DNA from: Bellilinea sp034411135
Lineage (GTDB): Bacteria > Chloroflexota > Anaerolineae > Anaerolineales > Anaerolineaceae
Assembly (NCBI GenBank): GCA_034411135.1
Contig: DAOUMN010000062.1
Coordinates: 1 to 43,854 of the forward strand
DNA: 43,854 nt
Reading direction: 5' to 3'
Shown: piece by piece, positions 33,329-42,070 of the stretch
Position numbering within the stretch: the stretch's first letter is position 1
Layout: every line of letters begins with the position of its first letter
Translations under genes and position numbers: made by a program
Notes under the pieces: model-generated
What the model was told of the DNA's origin: nothing
The model's database searches: none
What the model saw: the letters and a program-made list of their open reading frames with translations, nothing else

Positions 33329-34534
33329 TCATGCTGGGTTTGGTTTGGGCAGCGCAGCCAGCCCTAACAAGCCGAGCAGGGCAGCGTACAGGACGACGAA
33401 GCAGACCGGAATGGCTTCCAGCGAGGTCTGACGGGCAAGGACGCCGATCAACGCTGGGATAGCAGCAGACCCCAAGCCACCGGCGGCGATTTGCATCCCA
33501 ATGGTATTGGCGGAATAGCGGATGCCGACTCGCTGGCTGGTAGCGGAGATTAATGCTGGAAAGACCGGCGCAATGGCAAAACCAATCACTGCAACCGCCA
33601 GCAGGTTTACCCACATGTCTGGATTCCACCACAACAGCGCCGATCCTGCCAGTGCACCTGACAGGCTGGCAACTACCAGCAGATGATTGCCAATGCGTTT
33701 GGTGTACACTCCCGCCAGGATGCGTCCGAGTGTAAAGGTTGCCCAATAACTGCCTGCCCACAACCCGGCTGCTTGTGAGGGAACTGCGCGGCTTTCAGTC
33801 AGCAGGGTGTACGACCAGGTGCCCAGCGAAACCTCTGCACCAACGTACAGGAAGAACAGCAGCATGCTTAACCATACACCCGGCTGGCGCAGCGTTTCTG
33901 CCAATGGGGTTTTGTAATCGGTCAGCGCACGGGGTTGATCTGGCTGTGCCGGTGCTGCTTTTTGCGCCCATAACGGCAAGGTCAGGACGAAGCAGGCAGC
34001 CATTGCCAGCTGGAAAGCGCCAACTGCCAGGTAGCCGGGCTGCCATGCGCCGAGTGAATTCAACGCTACGGTCATCAGGATGGGACCGGAAGTGATGCCA
34101 ATGCCGTAACTGGCGTGCAGCCATTGCATCAAGCCTTCGCTGAAGTGCGCCGCAACGTAGGTGTTCAAACCGGCATCAATGGCTCCTGCCCCCAAGCCAG
34201 CCGCAGCGCCCATCACCAACACCAGCCCCCACGCCGGTGACCAGGTATAGCCGATCAGCGCAAATCCGGTCAATGCAGTACTGGAGACCAGCACACGACC
34301 GACGCCCAGGCGGGCGATCAGCTTACCGCTGAAGAAGCTGGAGGTCAGGTAACCGGCGGTGCCCATGATCAGCAGTGCGCCAACCGCATCCAGCGGCAAG
34401 GAAAAGCTGGCACGCATCGAGGGCCAGGCAATACCCAGCAAGCCGTCGGGCATACCCAGGGCGATAAAAGCGACATAAGTCAGCAGGATCAGGCTGAAGC
34501 GGCGGGAGCGAATTGTTTTGGATAAGGGCTGCAT
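33329..34534 (-). CDS. Major facilitator superfamily transporter
   Basis: 401 residues with about 12 hydrophobic helices. The loop between helices 2 and 3 reads SGKLIARLGVGRVL, the MFS signature position; GLGAGAIDAGLNTYVAAH at about residue 125 resembles fucose-permease-like and sugar/anion MFS proteins. It is a single gene, convergent with the lipoprotein at 31881-33269. The substrate is unknown; a sugar or small organic anion is likely. Confidence 0.82.
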   Translation of the reverse strand: MQPLSKTIRSRRFSLILLTYVAFIALGMPDGLLGIAWPSMRASFSLPLDAVGALLIMGTAGYLTSSFFSGKLIARLGVGRVLVSSTALTGFALIGYTWSPAWGLVLVMGAAAGLGAGAIDAGLNTYVAAHFSEGLMQWLHASYGIGITSGPILMTVALNSLGAWQPGYLAVGAFQLAMAACFVLTLPLWAQKAAPAQPDQPRALTDYKTPLAETLRQPGVWLSMLLFFLYVGAEVSLGTWSYTLLTESRAVPSQAAGLWAGSYWATFTLGRILAGVYTKRIGNHLLVVASLSGALAGSALLWWNPDMWVNLLAVAVIGFAIAPVFPALISATSQRVGIRYSANTIGMQIAAGGLGSAAIPALIGVLARQTSLEAIPVCFVVLYAALLGLLGLAALPKPNPA

Positions 34535-34862
34535 GGATGGCTTCTTCGATGGCGATGTGGGCTCGTTTAAGGTTCAATTATAGCCGTGACCGGGTTGAAT
34601 TGAGAGGATGGATTTCACTTTGGCAGTAACCTCTGGTCATTCCGGTGGGTAGAATTGGCGAAAAATTGGGTACAATTTAAGCAGGCTGCACATGCAGCGA
34701 TGGTTAAGGTAGATTGATATTCTGGTAGCAACATGCATTCCATCTACCAATGGGTGGCAGGGTGTTGCTTAAGATTGTTCCGGGAAGTTTGTAACAATTG
34801 AGTCTTGTCAGTTCTGGTCAAAAATTGTTCATATCCGTAAAAAAACAGGAGAACAAGATCCA
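34535..34862. promoter_or_regulatory. Intergenic region upstream of pyrB
   Basis: This 328-bp divergent gap holds two inverted repeats: GCTGC-ACAT-GCAGC (34685-34698), and GGTAGAT (34708-34714) with ATCTACC (34742-34748). TACAAT at 34671-34676 and TTGTCA at 34805-34810 are possible promoter parts, but I cannot pair them confidently. It may be the leader that regulates pyrB. I see no gene and no known riboswitch. Confidence 0.35.
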
Positions 34863-35798
34863 ATGACAAGTGTGCTAGCGGGAAAAGACATGTTGCATGT
34901 CAAAGATATCAAGCTGGAACACGCCAGCCTGATACTGGAAACTGCCGCGCGATTCGAACACGTGCTGGCTGCCGGTGGGCAGTTGAACAACCTGGCTGGC
35001 AAGATCCTGGCGGTGCTGTTCTACGAACCATCCACCCATACCCGATTGTCCTTCGAAACCGCCATGCTGCGGCTGGGCGGGCAGGTTGTCTCCGTTCCGG
35101 ATGCTAAAACCTCCAGTTCGGCGGTGAAAGGCGAGACGTTGTACGACACTGGGAAAATGATCGATGGGTATGCCAACATTGCGGTCATCCGCCATATGAA
35201 TGAAGGCAGTGCGCACGAATTGGCGGAAGGCGCAAACGTCCCGGTCATTAATGGCGGGGATGGTTCCGGTCAGCACCCCACCCAGGCATTGCTGGATATT
35301 TACACCATCCAAAAGGAAAAAGGGCGGTTGAATAACCTTACCGTTACACTGGCAGGGGATTTACTCAACGGGCGAACAGTCCATTCCCTTTCCTGGCTGC
35401 TGGGCAAGTATGGACCGCGTTTTTATTTTGTCTCCCCTCAGGAGTTGCGCATGCCGGTGGAAATCACCCAGGCACTGCGCGATGAAGGCATTGAGGTTTT
35501 CGAGACTCCCGATCTGCATGAAGCTGTGGCGAAGAGCGACGTGTTGTACATGACCCGTGTGCAAAAGGAACGCTTTGCCGACCCCGAAGATTACAATCGC
35601 CTGCGCGGCACGTATGTGATCACCCGCGATCTGATCCACGATGCCAAACCAGGAATAACCATCTTGCATCCCCTGCCGCGGGTGGATGAGATTTCGCGAG
35701 ATGTCGATACGTATGAAGGGGCAGCCTATTTTCGCCAGGCATCCAATGGAGGACCGGTGCGCATGGCGGTACTTGCGCTACTTACCGGCTGCGAATAG
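34863..35798 (+). CDS. pyrB: Aspartate carbamoyltransferase catalytic subunit
   Basis: 311 residues, normal length. It catalyses carbamoyl phosphate plus aspartate to N-carbamoylaspartate in pyrimidine synthesis. Visible motifs: carbamoyl-phosphate loop PSTHTRLSFE at about 58-67, KGETLYDTGKM, IRHMN, GQHPTQALLD, MTRVQKERF and LHPLPRVDE. The STRTR motif reads STHTR, so the arginine matching Arg54 of the E. coli enzyme, which contacts carbamoyl phosphate, is His. The other motifs are intact, so this may be a true variant and not a dead enzyme. AGGAG lies upstream of ATG 34863. No pyrI or pyrC is adjacent. Confidence 0.85.
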   Translation: MTSVLAGKDMLHVKDIKLEHASLILETAARFEHVLAAGGQLNNLAGKILAVLFYEPSTHTRLSFETAMLRLGGQVVSVPDAKTSSSAVKGETLYDTGKMIDGYANIAVIRHMNEGSAHELAEGANVPVINGGDGSGQHPTQALLDIYTIQKEKGRLNNLTVTLAGDLLNGRTVHSLSWLLGKYGPRFYFVSPQELRMPVEITQALRDEGIEVFETPDLHEAVAKSDVLYMTRVQKERFADPEDYNRLRGTYVITRDLIHDAKPGITILHPLPRVDEISRDVDTYEGAAYFRQASNGGPVRMAVLALLTGCE

Positions 35799-35855
35799 CC
35801 CGGCGGGAAATCTGACCGCGATCCAATCCGTCTCACATATTTTGGAGAGAACCTG

Positions 35856-37466
35856 ATGCTTGATCAAGCTGGTCCCCAATTCGAATTGATTACCAAGATC
35901 ATGCTGCACGCCAAAAAAGTGCACCGCAACCTTACCCCGCCATTACTCTATGAGGAAGTCATTCAGCGCCGGGAGGCGATGATGGCGGAAGGAGGTCCGC
36001 TGGTGATCTACACGGGAAAGTGCACCGGCCGTTCGCCCAACGATAAATTTTTTGTCCGCGAACCTTCTAGCCAGGAGCATATCTGGTGGGGAAGTGCGAA
36101 TAAGTCCTTCCCGGTGGAGAAGTTCGAAGTGCTCAAAGGACGTGTGCTGGAGTATTTCCGCCAGAAGGAGTTGTTTGTTCAGGATTGCTACGGCGGGGCT
36201 GACCCGGCTTACCGCTTTCCGGCGCGGATCATAACCGACACAGCCTGGGAAAGTCTGTTTGCTTACAATATGTTTCTGCATGCCGAAAATGAGCCGCAGC
36301 ACGAGTTTTCTCCCGAGTTTACTGTGCTGGTTGCGTCTGGCTTCGAGGCGGAACCAGGTATTGACGGCACGCGATCGGATGTGGTTATTGCCATTCACCT
36401 GGGGCAAAAACTGGCGATCATTGCGGGTACGCGCTATGCGGGTGAAATTAAGAAAACGGTGTTTACTGTGTTGAATTACCTGTTTCCCTTGCAGGGCATC
36501 TTCCCGATGCACTGTGCTGCCAACATCGGCGCAGATGGGGATACTGCCCTGTTCTTTGGCTTGAGCGGTACCGGCAAGACCACCCTGTCGGCGGACCCCA
36601 AACGGCGCCTGATCGGCGATGACGAACACGGTTGGAGCGACCACGGAGTGTTCAATTTCGAGGGCGGCTGTTACGCAAAAGTGATCCGTCTGTCTGCCAA
36701 GGATGAACCGCAGATCTTTGCCATGACCCGCCGTTTTGGAACCATCCTGGAAAACGTGATTATCGATCCGGTCACCCGGAAAATTGATTTGACGGATGAG
36801 ACCATCACTGAGAATACCCGCGCTTCATATCTGTTGAGTGAGCTTGGAAATTACGAGCCGTCGGGTATGGGACGGCATCCAAAAAATGTCATCTTTCTGA
36901 CGGCGGATGCCTTTGGCGTTTTACCACCCATCTCACGGCTGACTCCCGAACAAGCCATGTATCATTTCCTCTCCGGTTACACCGCCAAGGTTGCCGGTAC
37001 GGAGAAAGGCGTCAAAGAGCCCAAGGCGACCTTCAGCACCTGTTTTGGCGGTCCGTTCATGGTGCATCACCCGATGGTATATGCCCGTCTGCTGGGCGAG
37101 AAGATCCGCCAGCACCAGTCGCGTTGCTGGCTGGTCAACACTGGCTGGACGGGCGGACCGTACGGTGTAGGTCAGCGGATGAAGATTGCTTATACCCGCG
37201 CCATGGTGGACAGCCTGTTATCCGGTTGGCTGGATGACGTGGCCTGCACACCCGATCCAGTGTTTGGAGTGCTGGTGCCGCAATCCTGCCCTGGTGTGCC
37301 CAGTGAGGTGCTCAACCCGCGCCACACCTGGGCAGATGTCCATGCATACGATCTTCAGGCGCGCAATCTGGCGGAGATGTTCATTGCCAATTTTGCCCAA
37401 TTTGCCGACAGCGTACCCGCCGAAGTGCTCAACGGCGGCCCGATTCTCAGTGCGGTTTCGCCGTAA
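35856..37466 (+). CDS. pckA: Phosphoenolpyruvate carboxykinase (ATP)
   Basis: 536 residues, normal length. It interconverts oxaloacetate and ATP with phosphoenolpyruvate, CO2 and ADP. Motifs: KCTGRSPNDKF near residue 54, the P-loop GLSGTGKT at 235-242, the GDDEHGW metal motif, the EGGCYAK lysine region, and ENTRASY. In anaerobes the enzyme can run towards oxaloacetate for fermentation to succinate or propionate as well as gluconeogenesis. It starts 57 bp after pyrB with GGAGAG before ATG 35856; it may share the pyrB transcript. Confidence 0.95.
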   Translation: MLDQAGPQFELITKIMLHAKKVHRNLTPPLLYEEVIQRREAMMAEGGPLVIYTGKCTGRSPNDKFFVREPSSQEHIWWGSANKSFPVEKFEVLKGRVLEYFRQKELFVQDCYGGADPAYRFPARIITDTAWESLFAYNMFLHAENEPQHEFSPEFTVLVASGFEAEPGIDGTRSDVVIAIHLGQKLAIIAGTRYAGEIKKTVFTVLNYLFPLQGIFPMHCAANIGADGDTALFFGLSGTGKTTLSADPKRRLIGDDEHGWSDHGVFNFEGGCYAKVIRLSAKDEPQIFAMTRRFGTILENVIIDPVTRKIDLTDETITENTRASYLLSELGNYEPSGMGRHPKNVIFLTADAFGVLPPISRLTPEQAMYHFLSGYTAKVAGTEKGVKEPKATFSTCFGGPFMVHHPMVYARLLGEKIRQHQSRCWLVNTGWTGGPYGVGQRMKIAYTRAMVDSLLSGWLDDVACTPDPVFGVLVPQSCPGVPSEVLNPRHTWADVHAYDLQARNLAEMFIANFAQFADSVPAEVLNGGPILSAVSP

Positions 37467-37483
37467 AACGATTGTCCCGTGTC

Positions 37484-37509
37484 GTTGGCTGGTTAATAGC
37501 CGAGCCAAC
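37484..37509 (+). terminator. Candidate terminator after pckA
   Basis: GTTGGCT (37484-37490) pairs with AGCCAAC (37503-37509), loop 12 nt, followed by CGGCCTTTATT. The U-tract is weak, so it may be only partly efficient. Confidence 0.4.
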
Positions 37510-37596
37510 CGGCCTTTATTGAAGCAGGTTAAAATAGTGGTGCGCAGTAAAGGAACTTGCTTATAGATCAGATCATATTATCCGCCTTGGATTACT

Positions 37597-37743
37597 TCAA
37601 TACGGGTAGTATGGAATTTTGGGTTTTTCGGGAAGATAGCGGGCAAAGATACTCAATCTGTCTTTCACTAAAGCCGCACTATAGTGCTTTAATCGTTCCT
37701 CCGTCGCGATCAAAAAATCCTTGTACTTTTGCAGATAAGCCAT
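37597..37743 (-). CDS. Possible 48-residue protein or fragment
   Basis: Minus-strand frame in the 470-bp pckA-to-luxR gap: ATG 37743 to TGA. The peptide has a protein-like composition (MAYLQKYKDFLIATEERL at the N-terminus, then a basic helical segment and a Pro/Tyr end). There is no good ribosome binding site. The frame is open only eight codons further upstream, so a fragment of a lost gene is as likely as a small gene. I recognise no family. Confidence 0.3.
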   Translation of the reverse strand: MAYLQKYKDFLIATEERLKHYSAALVKDRLSIFARYLPEKPKIPYYPY

Positions 37744-37920
37744 ACCCAAAATATCAACCGAAAATTAAGTGGTTCCTTATGAACTCTGGTTTACACTTAC
37801 CCGGCACGCAGCAGTAGTTGATTGATATCCGTATCGTAGCTGTTGCCCGTGGGTTTGCCAGGTGCTTTATTCATTCATTGTTATTTTCGTTATTTTACTC
37901 CCTTACAAGTGGGAGGGATG

Positions 37921-37926
37921 TATAAT
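37921..37926 (+). promoter_or_regulatory. Possible -10 box for a leaderless luxR transcript
   Basis: TATAAT lies 10 bp before the ATG at 37937. If used, transcription would begin near 37933 and the mRNA would be essentially leaderless; no ribosome binding site is visible in front of the ATG. An inverted CTCCC and GGGAG pair (37898-37915) stands where a -35 would be, so an activator may be needed. Confidence 0.4.
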
Positions 37927-37936
37927 GAATTTTTGA

Positions 37937-40666
37937 ATGCCCGCACCTATTCTGACTACCAAGCTGTACCTGCCCCTGCCCCGCTCCGGTATTGTCCTGC
38001 GCCCGCGCCTGATCCACCACTTGAACGAGGGGCTCTCATCTGGTTCCAGGCTGACCCTAATCTCCGCTCCCGCAGGCTTTGGCAAAACCACACTGGTCGG
38101 TGAATGGATAGCCAGTTGTGGAACTTCGGTTGCGTGGTTGTCGTTAGATGAGGGGGACAACGATCCGGGGCGTTTTCTTTCTTACGTGGTTGCGGCGTTG
38201 CAAACCATTCAGGCAGGGATCGGTGAGGGGTTGCTGGCAACCCTTGCCTCCGCTCAACTGCCGCCAGCCGAAGTAATTTTGACGAACTTGCTCAATGAAA
38301 TCACCACCATCCGGGAACATTTCATTCTTGTTCTCGATGACTATCACTTGATTGATACCCAAGCCGTTGATCAAGTCCTCGCTTTCCTGCTCAATCACAT
38401 GCCATCACCGATGCATCTGGTCGTTGTCACGCGTGAGGATCCGCATCTACCCCTTGCCCGATTGCGTGCACGGGATCAGTTGATCGAACTGCGCGCAGAT
38501 GATCTCCGTTTTACCCTCTCCGAAGCTTCCGAATTTCTCAACCAGACGATGGGTTTAGCTCTCTCGATGGAGGACATATCTGCATTGGAAACTCGCACCG
38601 AAGGCTGGATCGCGGGATTGCAATTGGCTGCTTTATCCATGCAGAATCGCCAGGACACGACCAGCTTTATTCAGTCTTTCACGGGCAGCCATCGCTTTGT
38701 GCTGGACTACTTGGTCGAAGAGGTCTTACACCGACAGACTGACGACGTTCGCAGTTTTTTGTTGCAAACCTCCCTTCTTGACCGTTTATGTGCTCCTCTT
38801 TGTAATGCCGTTACCAACCGAGAAGATGGCAAAGCGATGTTGGAAATCCTGGAACGTAGCAACCTGTTTCTTGTTCCACTAGACGATCAGTGTCAATGGT
38901 ACCGTTATCATCATCTCTTTGCCGAAGTCCTACAAGCGTTCCTTGGCGAAGCATATTCCGACCAGGCGTCCACTCTCCACCGGCGGGCAAGTATCTGGTT
39001 TGAGCAAAATGATCTGCCAGGCGAGGCTATTCTTCACGCCCTGGCAGCCAGGGATTTTGAGCGGGCGGCAGCCTTGATCGAAGAAGTCTGGCTGGAAATG
39101 GATTTGGCTTACCAATCTGCCGCTTGGCTGGTTTGGGCAAATGCTTTGCCTGAGGAGATCATCCGCGCCAGACCGGTGCTGTGCGTGGGCTACGCCTGGG
39201 CGTTGCTGGCGATTGGTCAAATCGAAGCCAGTGAGACCCGTCTGCAAGATGCCGAACGCTGGCTGAACCTACCAGAAAAGCCATCCGAGCATTCACCTGC
39301 CGAGATGGTGGTTGTGGATACAGCTGAGTTCCGGGTATTACCCGCTTCGATTGCTGCCGCCCGCGCCTATCGCACCCTGGCATTGGGCGATATCTCCGCC
39401 ACAAAAATGTATGCGATGCAGGCGCTGGAACTTGTCGCAGAGAATAAAACTGTCCATCGCACGCAGGCGACCGCCCTGCTGGGCATGGCTGAATATGCCG
39501 AGGGCAATTTACCTGCCGCGGAAAAACAATTTCTCAAATTTCGAGAACTGATGTGGCAAGCCAACAACATTGCCAATGCTATCAGCATTACCTATATCCT
39601 GTCAAATATCCTCCTGATACAGGGACGCCTATGGGAGGCGGTCAGTGCTTATCAGCAGTCATTGCAACTTGCAGCGAAGCGAGGTGTAACGGTTTTTCTG
39701 GGCGCATCGGATTTGTACCGAGGACTGAGCGAATTGCTTTGTGAGCAGGGCGATCTGGAAGGCGCGGTACAGCACTTACAAACAGCCCGGCAACTGGGCG
39801 AGCGTGGGGCACTGACCGGCTGGCAACACCGCTTGTGCATTGCACAAGCACGCATCAAAGAAGCCCAGGGCGACTTGGCGGATGCTCTCACACTATTGGA
39901 TGAGGCGGAACGCCAGTACGTCAGAAATCCGCTCCCCGACCGTTCCATTGGGGCGCTGAAAGCGCGTACATGGCTGCGACAGGGCAGGGTGTCCGAGGCA
40001 TTGGCATGGGCGCGTGCACAGTGCCTATCCACTGATGATCAGCTCAGCTATTCACATGAATTTGAGCACCTCACACTTGCCCGCCTGCTGGTTGCCCAAT
40101 TCAGGATCAATCCTTCAGGAGGCGGTCTGGAGGCGGCTTTGGGACTGCTGGAGCGCCTTTTGCATGCCGCAGAAGAGGGCGGGCGAAAAGGCAGCGTAAT
40201 CGAGATCAAGGTTCTACAATCATTGACGCATCAGGCGCAAGGTGACCTGCCACGTGCAATGGCTGCGTTGGAAAGTGCCCTGATCCTTGCCGAACCGGAA
40301 GGGTATATGCGCATCTTTGTGGATGAGGGGGAAGTAATGCAATGTTTGATTGAAAAACTATCGCACAACCGGGACCATCCACTAAGCAAGTATATGCATA
40401 AACTGCTGGCTGCTTTTACACCACTGGTGGGTGCACCATATTCAGCGATCCACCCAAAAAAAATTGAAGTAGTCGAGCCATTAAGCGAGCGCGAGCTGGA
40501 TGTACTCCGACTGCTGCGTAGTGAGTTAAGCGGTCCAGAAATTGCCCAACAATTGTTCGTGTCGCTCTACACTTTGCGCACTCATACTCATCATATTTTC
40601 AAAAAGCTGGGGGTGAATAATCGCCGGGCTGCTGTGCGCCGCGCAGAGGAACTCGGTATATTGTAG
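37937..40666 (+). CDS. MalT-like LuxR-family transcriptional regulator
   Basis: 909 residues. The N-terminal STAND-type NTPase has SAPAGFGKTTLV (Walker A, residues about 45-55) and LVLDDYHLID (Walker B). A helical tetratricopeptide-like sensor region runs from about residue 360 to 800 (AAARAYRTLALGDISATKMYAMQAL is one unit). The C-terminal LuxR helix-turn-helix begins LSERELDVLRLLRSELSGPEIAQQL. MalT-type proteins oligomerise on ATP plus ligand and activate neighbouring promoters. The downstream small genes (40847-43084) are likely targets. The ATG is supported by the family start pattern TKLYLPLPR. Confidence 0.9.
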   Translation: MPAPILTTKLYLPLPRSGIVLRPRLIHHLNEGLSSGSRLTLISAPAGFGKTTLVGEWIASCGTSVAWLSLDEGDNDPGRFLSYVVAALQTIQAGIGEGLLATLASAQLPPAEVILTNLLNEITTIREHFILVLDDYHLIDTQAVDQVLAFLLNHMPSPMHLVVVTREDPHLPLARLRARDQLIELRADDLRFTLSEASEFLNQTMGLALSMEDISALETRTEGWIAGLQLAALSMQNRQDTTSFIQSFTGSHRFVLDYLVEEVLHRQTDDVRSFLLQTSLLDRLCAPLCNAVTNREDGKAMLEILERSNLFLVPLDDQCQWYRYHHLFAEVLQAFLGEAYSDQASTLHRRASIWFEQNDLPGEAILHALAARDFERAAALIEEVWLEMDLAYQSAAWLVWANALPEEIIRARPVLCVGYAWALLAIGQIEASETRLQDAERWLNLPEKPSEHSPAEMVVVDTAEFRVLPASIAAARAYRTLALGDISATKMYAMQALELVAENKTVHRTQATALLGMAEYAEGNLPAAEKQFLKFRELMWQANNIANAISITYILSNILLIQGRLWEAVSAYQQSLQLAAKRGVTVFLGASDLYRGLSELLCEQGDLEGAVQHLQTARQLGERGALTGWQHRLCIAQARIKEAQGDLADALTLLDEAERQYVRNPLPDRSIGALKARTWLRQGRVSEALAWARAQCLSTDDQLSYSHEFEHLTLARLLVAQFRINPSGGGLEAALGLLERLLHAAEEGGRKGSVIEIKVLQSLTHQAQGDLPRAMAALESALILAEPEGYMRIFVDEGEVMQCLIEKLSHNRDHPLSKYMHKLLAAFTPLVGAPYSAIHPKKIEVVEPLSERELDVLRLLRSELSGPEIAQQLFVSLYTLRTHTHHIFKKLGVNNRRAAVRRAEELGIL

Positions 40667-40688
40667 AGATGTGAAATCATCAACTTTA

Positions 40689-40729
40689 GCCCTGGTAGGT
40701 CATTCGAACCACTTGCCAGGGCATTTTTC
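40689..40729 (+). terminator. Rho-independent terminator after the LuxR gene
   Basis: GCCCTGG (40689-40695) pairs with CCAGGGC (40716-40722), with a possible inner helix GGT/ACC, and is followed by ATTTTTC. It lies 23 bp after the stop. Confidence 0.8.
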
Positions 40730-40767
40730 ATCCCATCGCTACTACCTGATTATGAATCAACATATCA

Positions 40768-40785
40768 ATCAACACATGTGTTGAT
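40768..40785. promoter_or_regulatory. 18-bp perfect palindrome ATCAACACATGTGTTGAT
   Basis: The dyad is perfect over 18 bp. It is preceded by the related ATCAACATATCA at 40756-40767. It sits 62 bp before the start of the small gene at 40847, a good place for an operator of that transcription unit. The LuxR regulator just upstream or a TetR-type protein could bind it. Confidence 0.6.
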
Positions 40786-40846
40786 GACACCTCGTCACCT
40801 GCGGCGATATCCTTTGGACAGGAAAACAACGAAAAGGAGAAGCGCG

Positions 40847-41122
40847 ATGCAGATAATGAGCGGCGACCCAACATTCGACAAAAAACAGGCTCAGTATCCA
40901 TCCTACGAAATTCGTCTCAAAGGACACCTGGATGACCGGTGGGCTGAATGGTTTGAAGGTTTGACGATCACGCTGGAAGATAACGGTAACACGCTGTTGA
41001 GCGGTGCTGTGGCGGATCAAGCCACTCTGCATGGCATACTCAAAAAAGTACGGGATTTTGGCTTGACCTTAATCTCGGTAAATCCTGCCAGTCCAGGCAA
41101 TAAGGAGGTTCGCAAGACATAA
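40847..41122 (+). CDS. Small protein of unknown function in the LuxR cassette
   Basis: 91 residues, no signal peptide or membrane segment. A beta-alpha-beta pattern is visible (YEIRLKGHLDDRWAEWFEGL, then GNTLLSGAVADQATLHGILKKVRDFGLTLISVNPA). I do not recognise a characterised family, though it looks soluble and compact. ATG 40847 has AGGAG about 8 nt upstream; the longer frame to 40778 runs into the palindrome and is rejected. It is followed by a DUF4386 gene 79 bp downstream. Confidence 0.7.
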   Translation: MQIMSGDPTFDKKQAQYPSYEIRLKGHLDDRWAEWFEGLTITLEDNGNTLLSGAVADQATLHGILKKVRDFGLTLISVNPASPGNKEVRKT

Positions 41123-41200
41123 TTCATCGTCCGCCTTGATCTATATCCAGCAGTTTCATCCAAAGCAAGTTATTCAGAGTGTTTCTTAAGAGGAGATCGA

Positions 41201-41860
41201 ATGAAATCTTTACATAAATTCGGTGGTTATGCCGCATTGTATCTTGCAATCGCTTACGTGGTTGGAATGGTTCTCTTCCTCATCGTTCTGGATTACCCCA
41301 GCATCTCTGACCCGGCGCAACAGGTGGCTATGCTGGTCGAAAAACAAGAGATCATCTTTTCGACCAATCTACTCATGTACGTGTTCTATGGCTTTGCGCT
41401 GATTGTTCTGACGCTGGTATTGTATAACCGCTTGAAGACCGGCGCACCGGCGCTCATGCAAGTGGCTTTGGCAATCGGGATCATTTGGGCTGGATCGCTC
41501 ATTGCCAGCGGCATGGCTGCAAACGCGGGACTCGCTACCATCGTTGCTCTATACGCCAAAGACCCCGGTCAGGCTGCGTTGACCCATCAGGCGATTGAGG
41601 CGATTACCAACGGGTTGGGTAACGCCAATGGCGAAATCCTCGGCGGAGTGTTGACACTATTGGTCAGCCTGGCAGCTTTGCGGATAGGCGGGCTTCCCAA
41701 ATGGCTGAATATCATCGGCGTGTTTATCGGCGCGGTGGGCATCATCACGATCATTCCAGCGCTGAACGCTCTTGTTGCCCTGTTTGGTCTGGGACAGATC
41801 GTTTGGTTCGTCGGACTGGCAATCGTATTGATGCGTGCCAACCCGAGCGAGGCGTCATAA
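41201..41860 (+). CDS. DUF4386 family membrane protein
   Basis: 219 residues with about six hydrophobic segments. The N-terminus (GGYAALYLAIAYVVGMVLFL) and a GNANGEILGGVLTLLVSLAALRIGGLPKWLN region fit DUF4386. The function of the family is unknown; members often sit next to regulators and short-chain or medium-chain dehydrogenases in this kind of cassette. AGGAG stands before ATG 41201. A second, broken member of the family follows at 41897. Confidence 0.8.
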   Translation: MKSLHKFGGYAALYLAIAYVVGMVLFLIVLDYPSISDPAQQVAMLVEKQEIIFSTNLLMYVFYGFALIVLTLVLYNRLKTGAPALMQVALAIGIIWAGSLIASGMAANAGLATIVALYAKDPGQAALTHQAIEAITNGLGNANGEILGGVLTLLVSLAALRIGGLPKWLNIIGVFIGAVGIITIIPALNALVALFGLGQIVWFVGLAIVLMRANPSEAS

Positions 41861-41896
41861 AAAATAGTATGTAGATCAATAAAAGGAGAGACCGAT

Positions 41897-42067
41897 ATGA
41901 ATTCGCCCAAAAGTATCGCAAGAGTGGCTGGTATTCTCTACCTGCTCCTGATCGGTGTGAGAACAGTCAAGCCAGTCGTGCACGCTCCAGACACGGTGTG
42001 CGGATTGCCAGACACCAATAACCTGGATAGTAGCCTACACCCAACAACAAATGATCAAAGGAATTAA
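41897..42067 (+). pseudogene. DUF4386 gene stub (N-terminus only)
   Basis: GGAGAG and ATG 41897 open a 56-codon frame. The first 20 residues (MNSPKSIARVAGILYLLLIG) look like a DUF4386 N-terminus with its first membrane helix; then the sequence becomes unrelated (VRTVKPVVHAPDTVCG) and stops. The intact paralogue lies just upstream. It appears that about 600 bp were deleted between the start of this gene and the dehydrogenase at 42071, leaving the translation start intact. Confidence 0.65.
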
Positions 42068-42070
42068 GAA

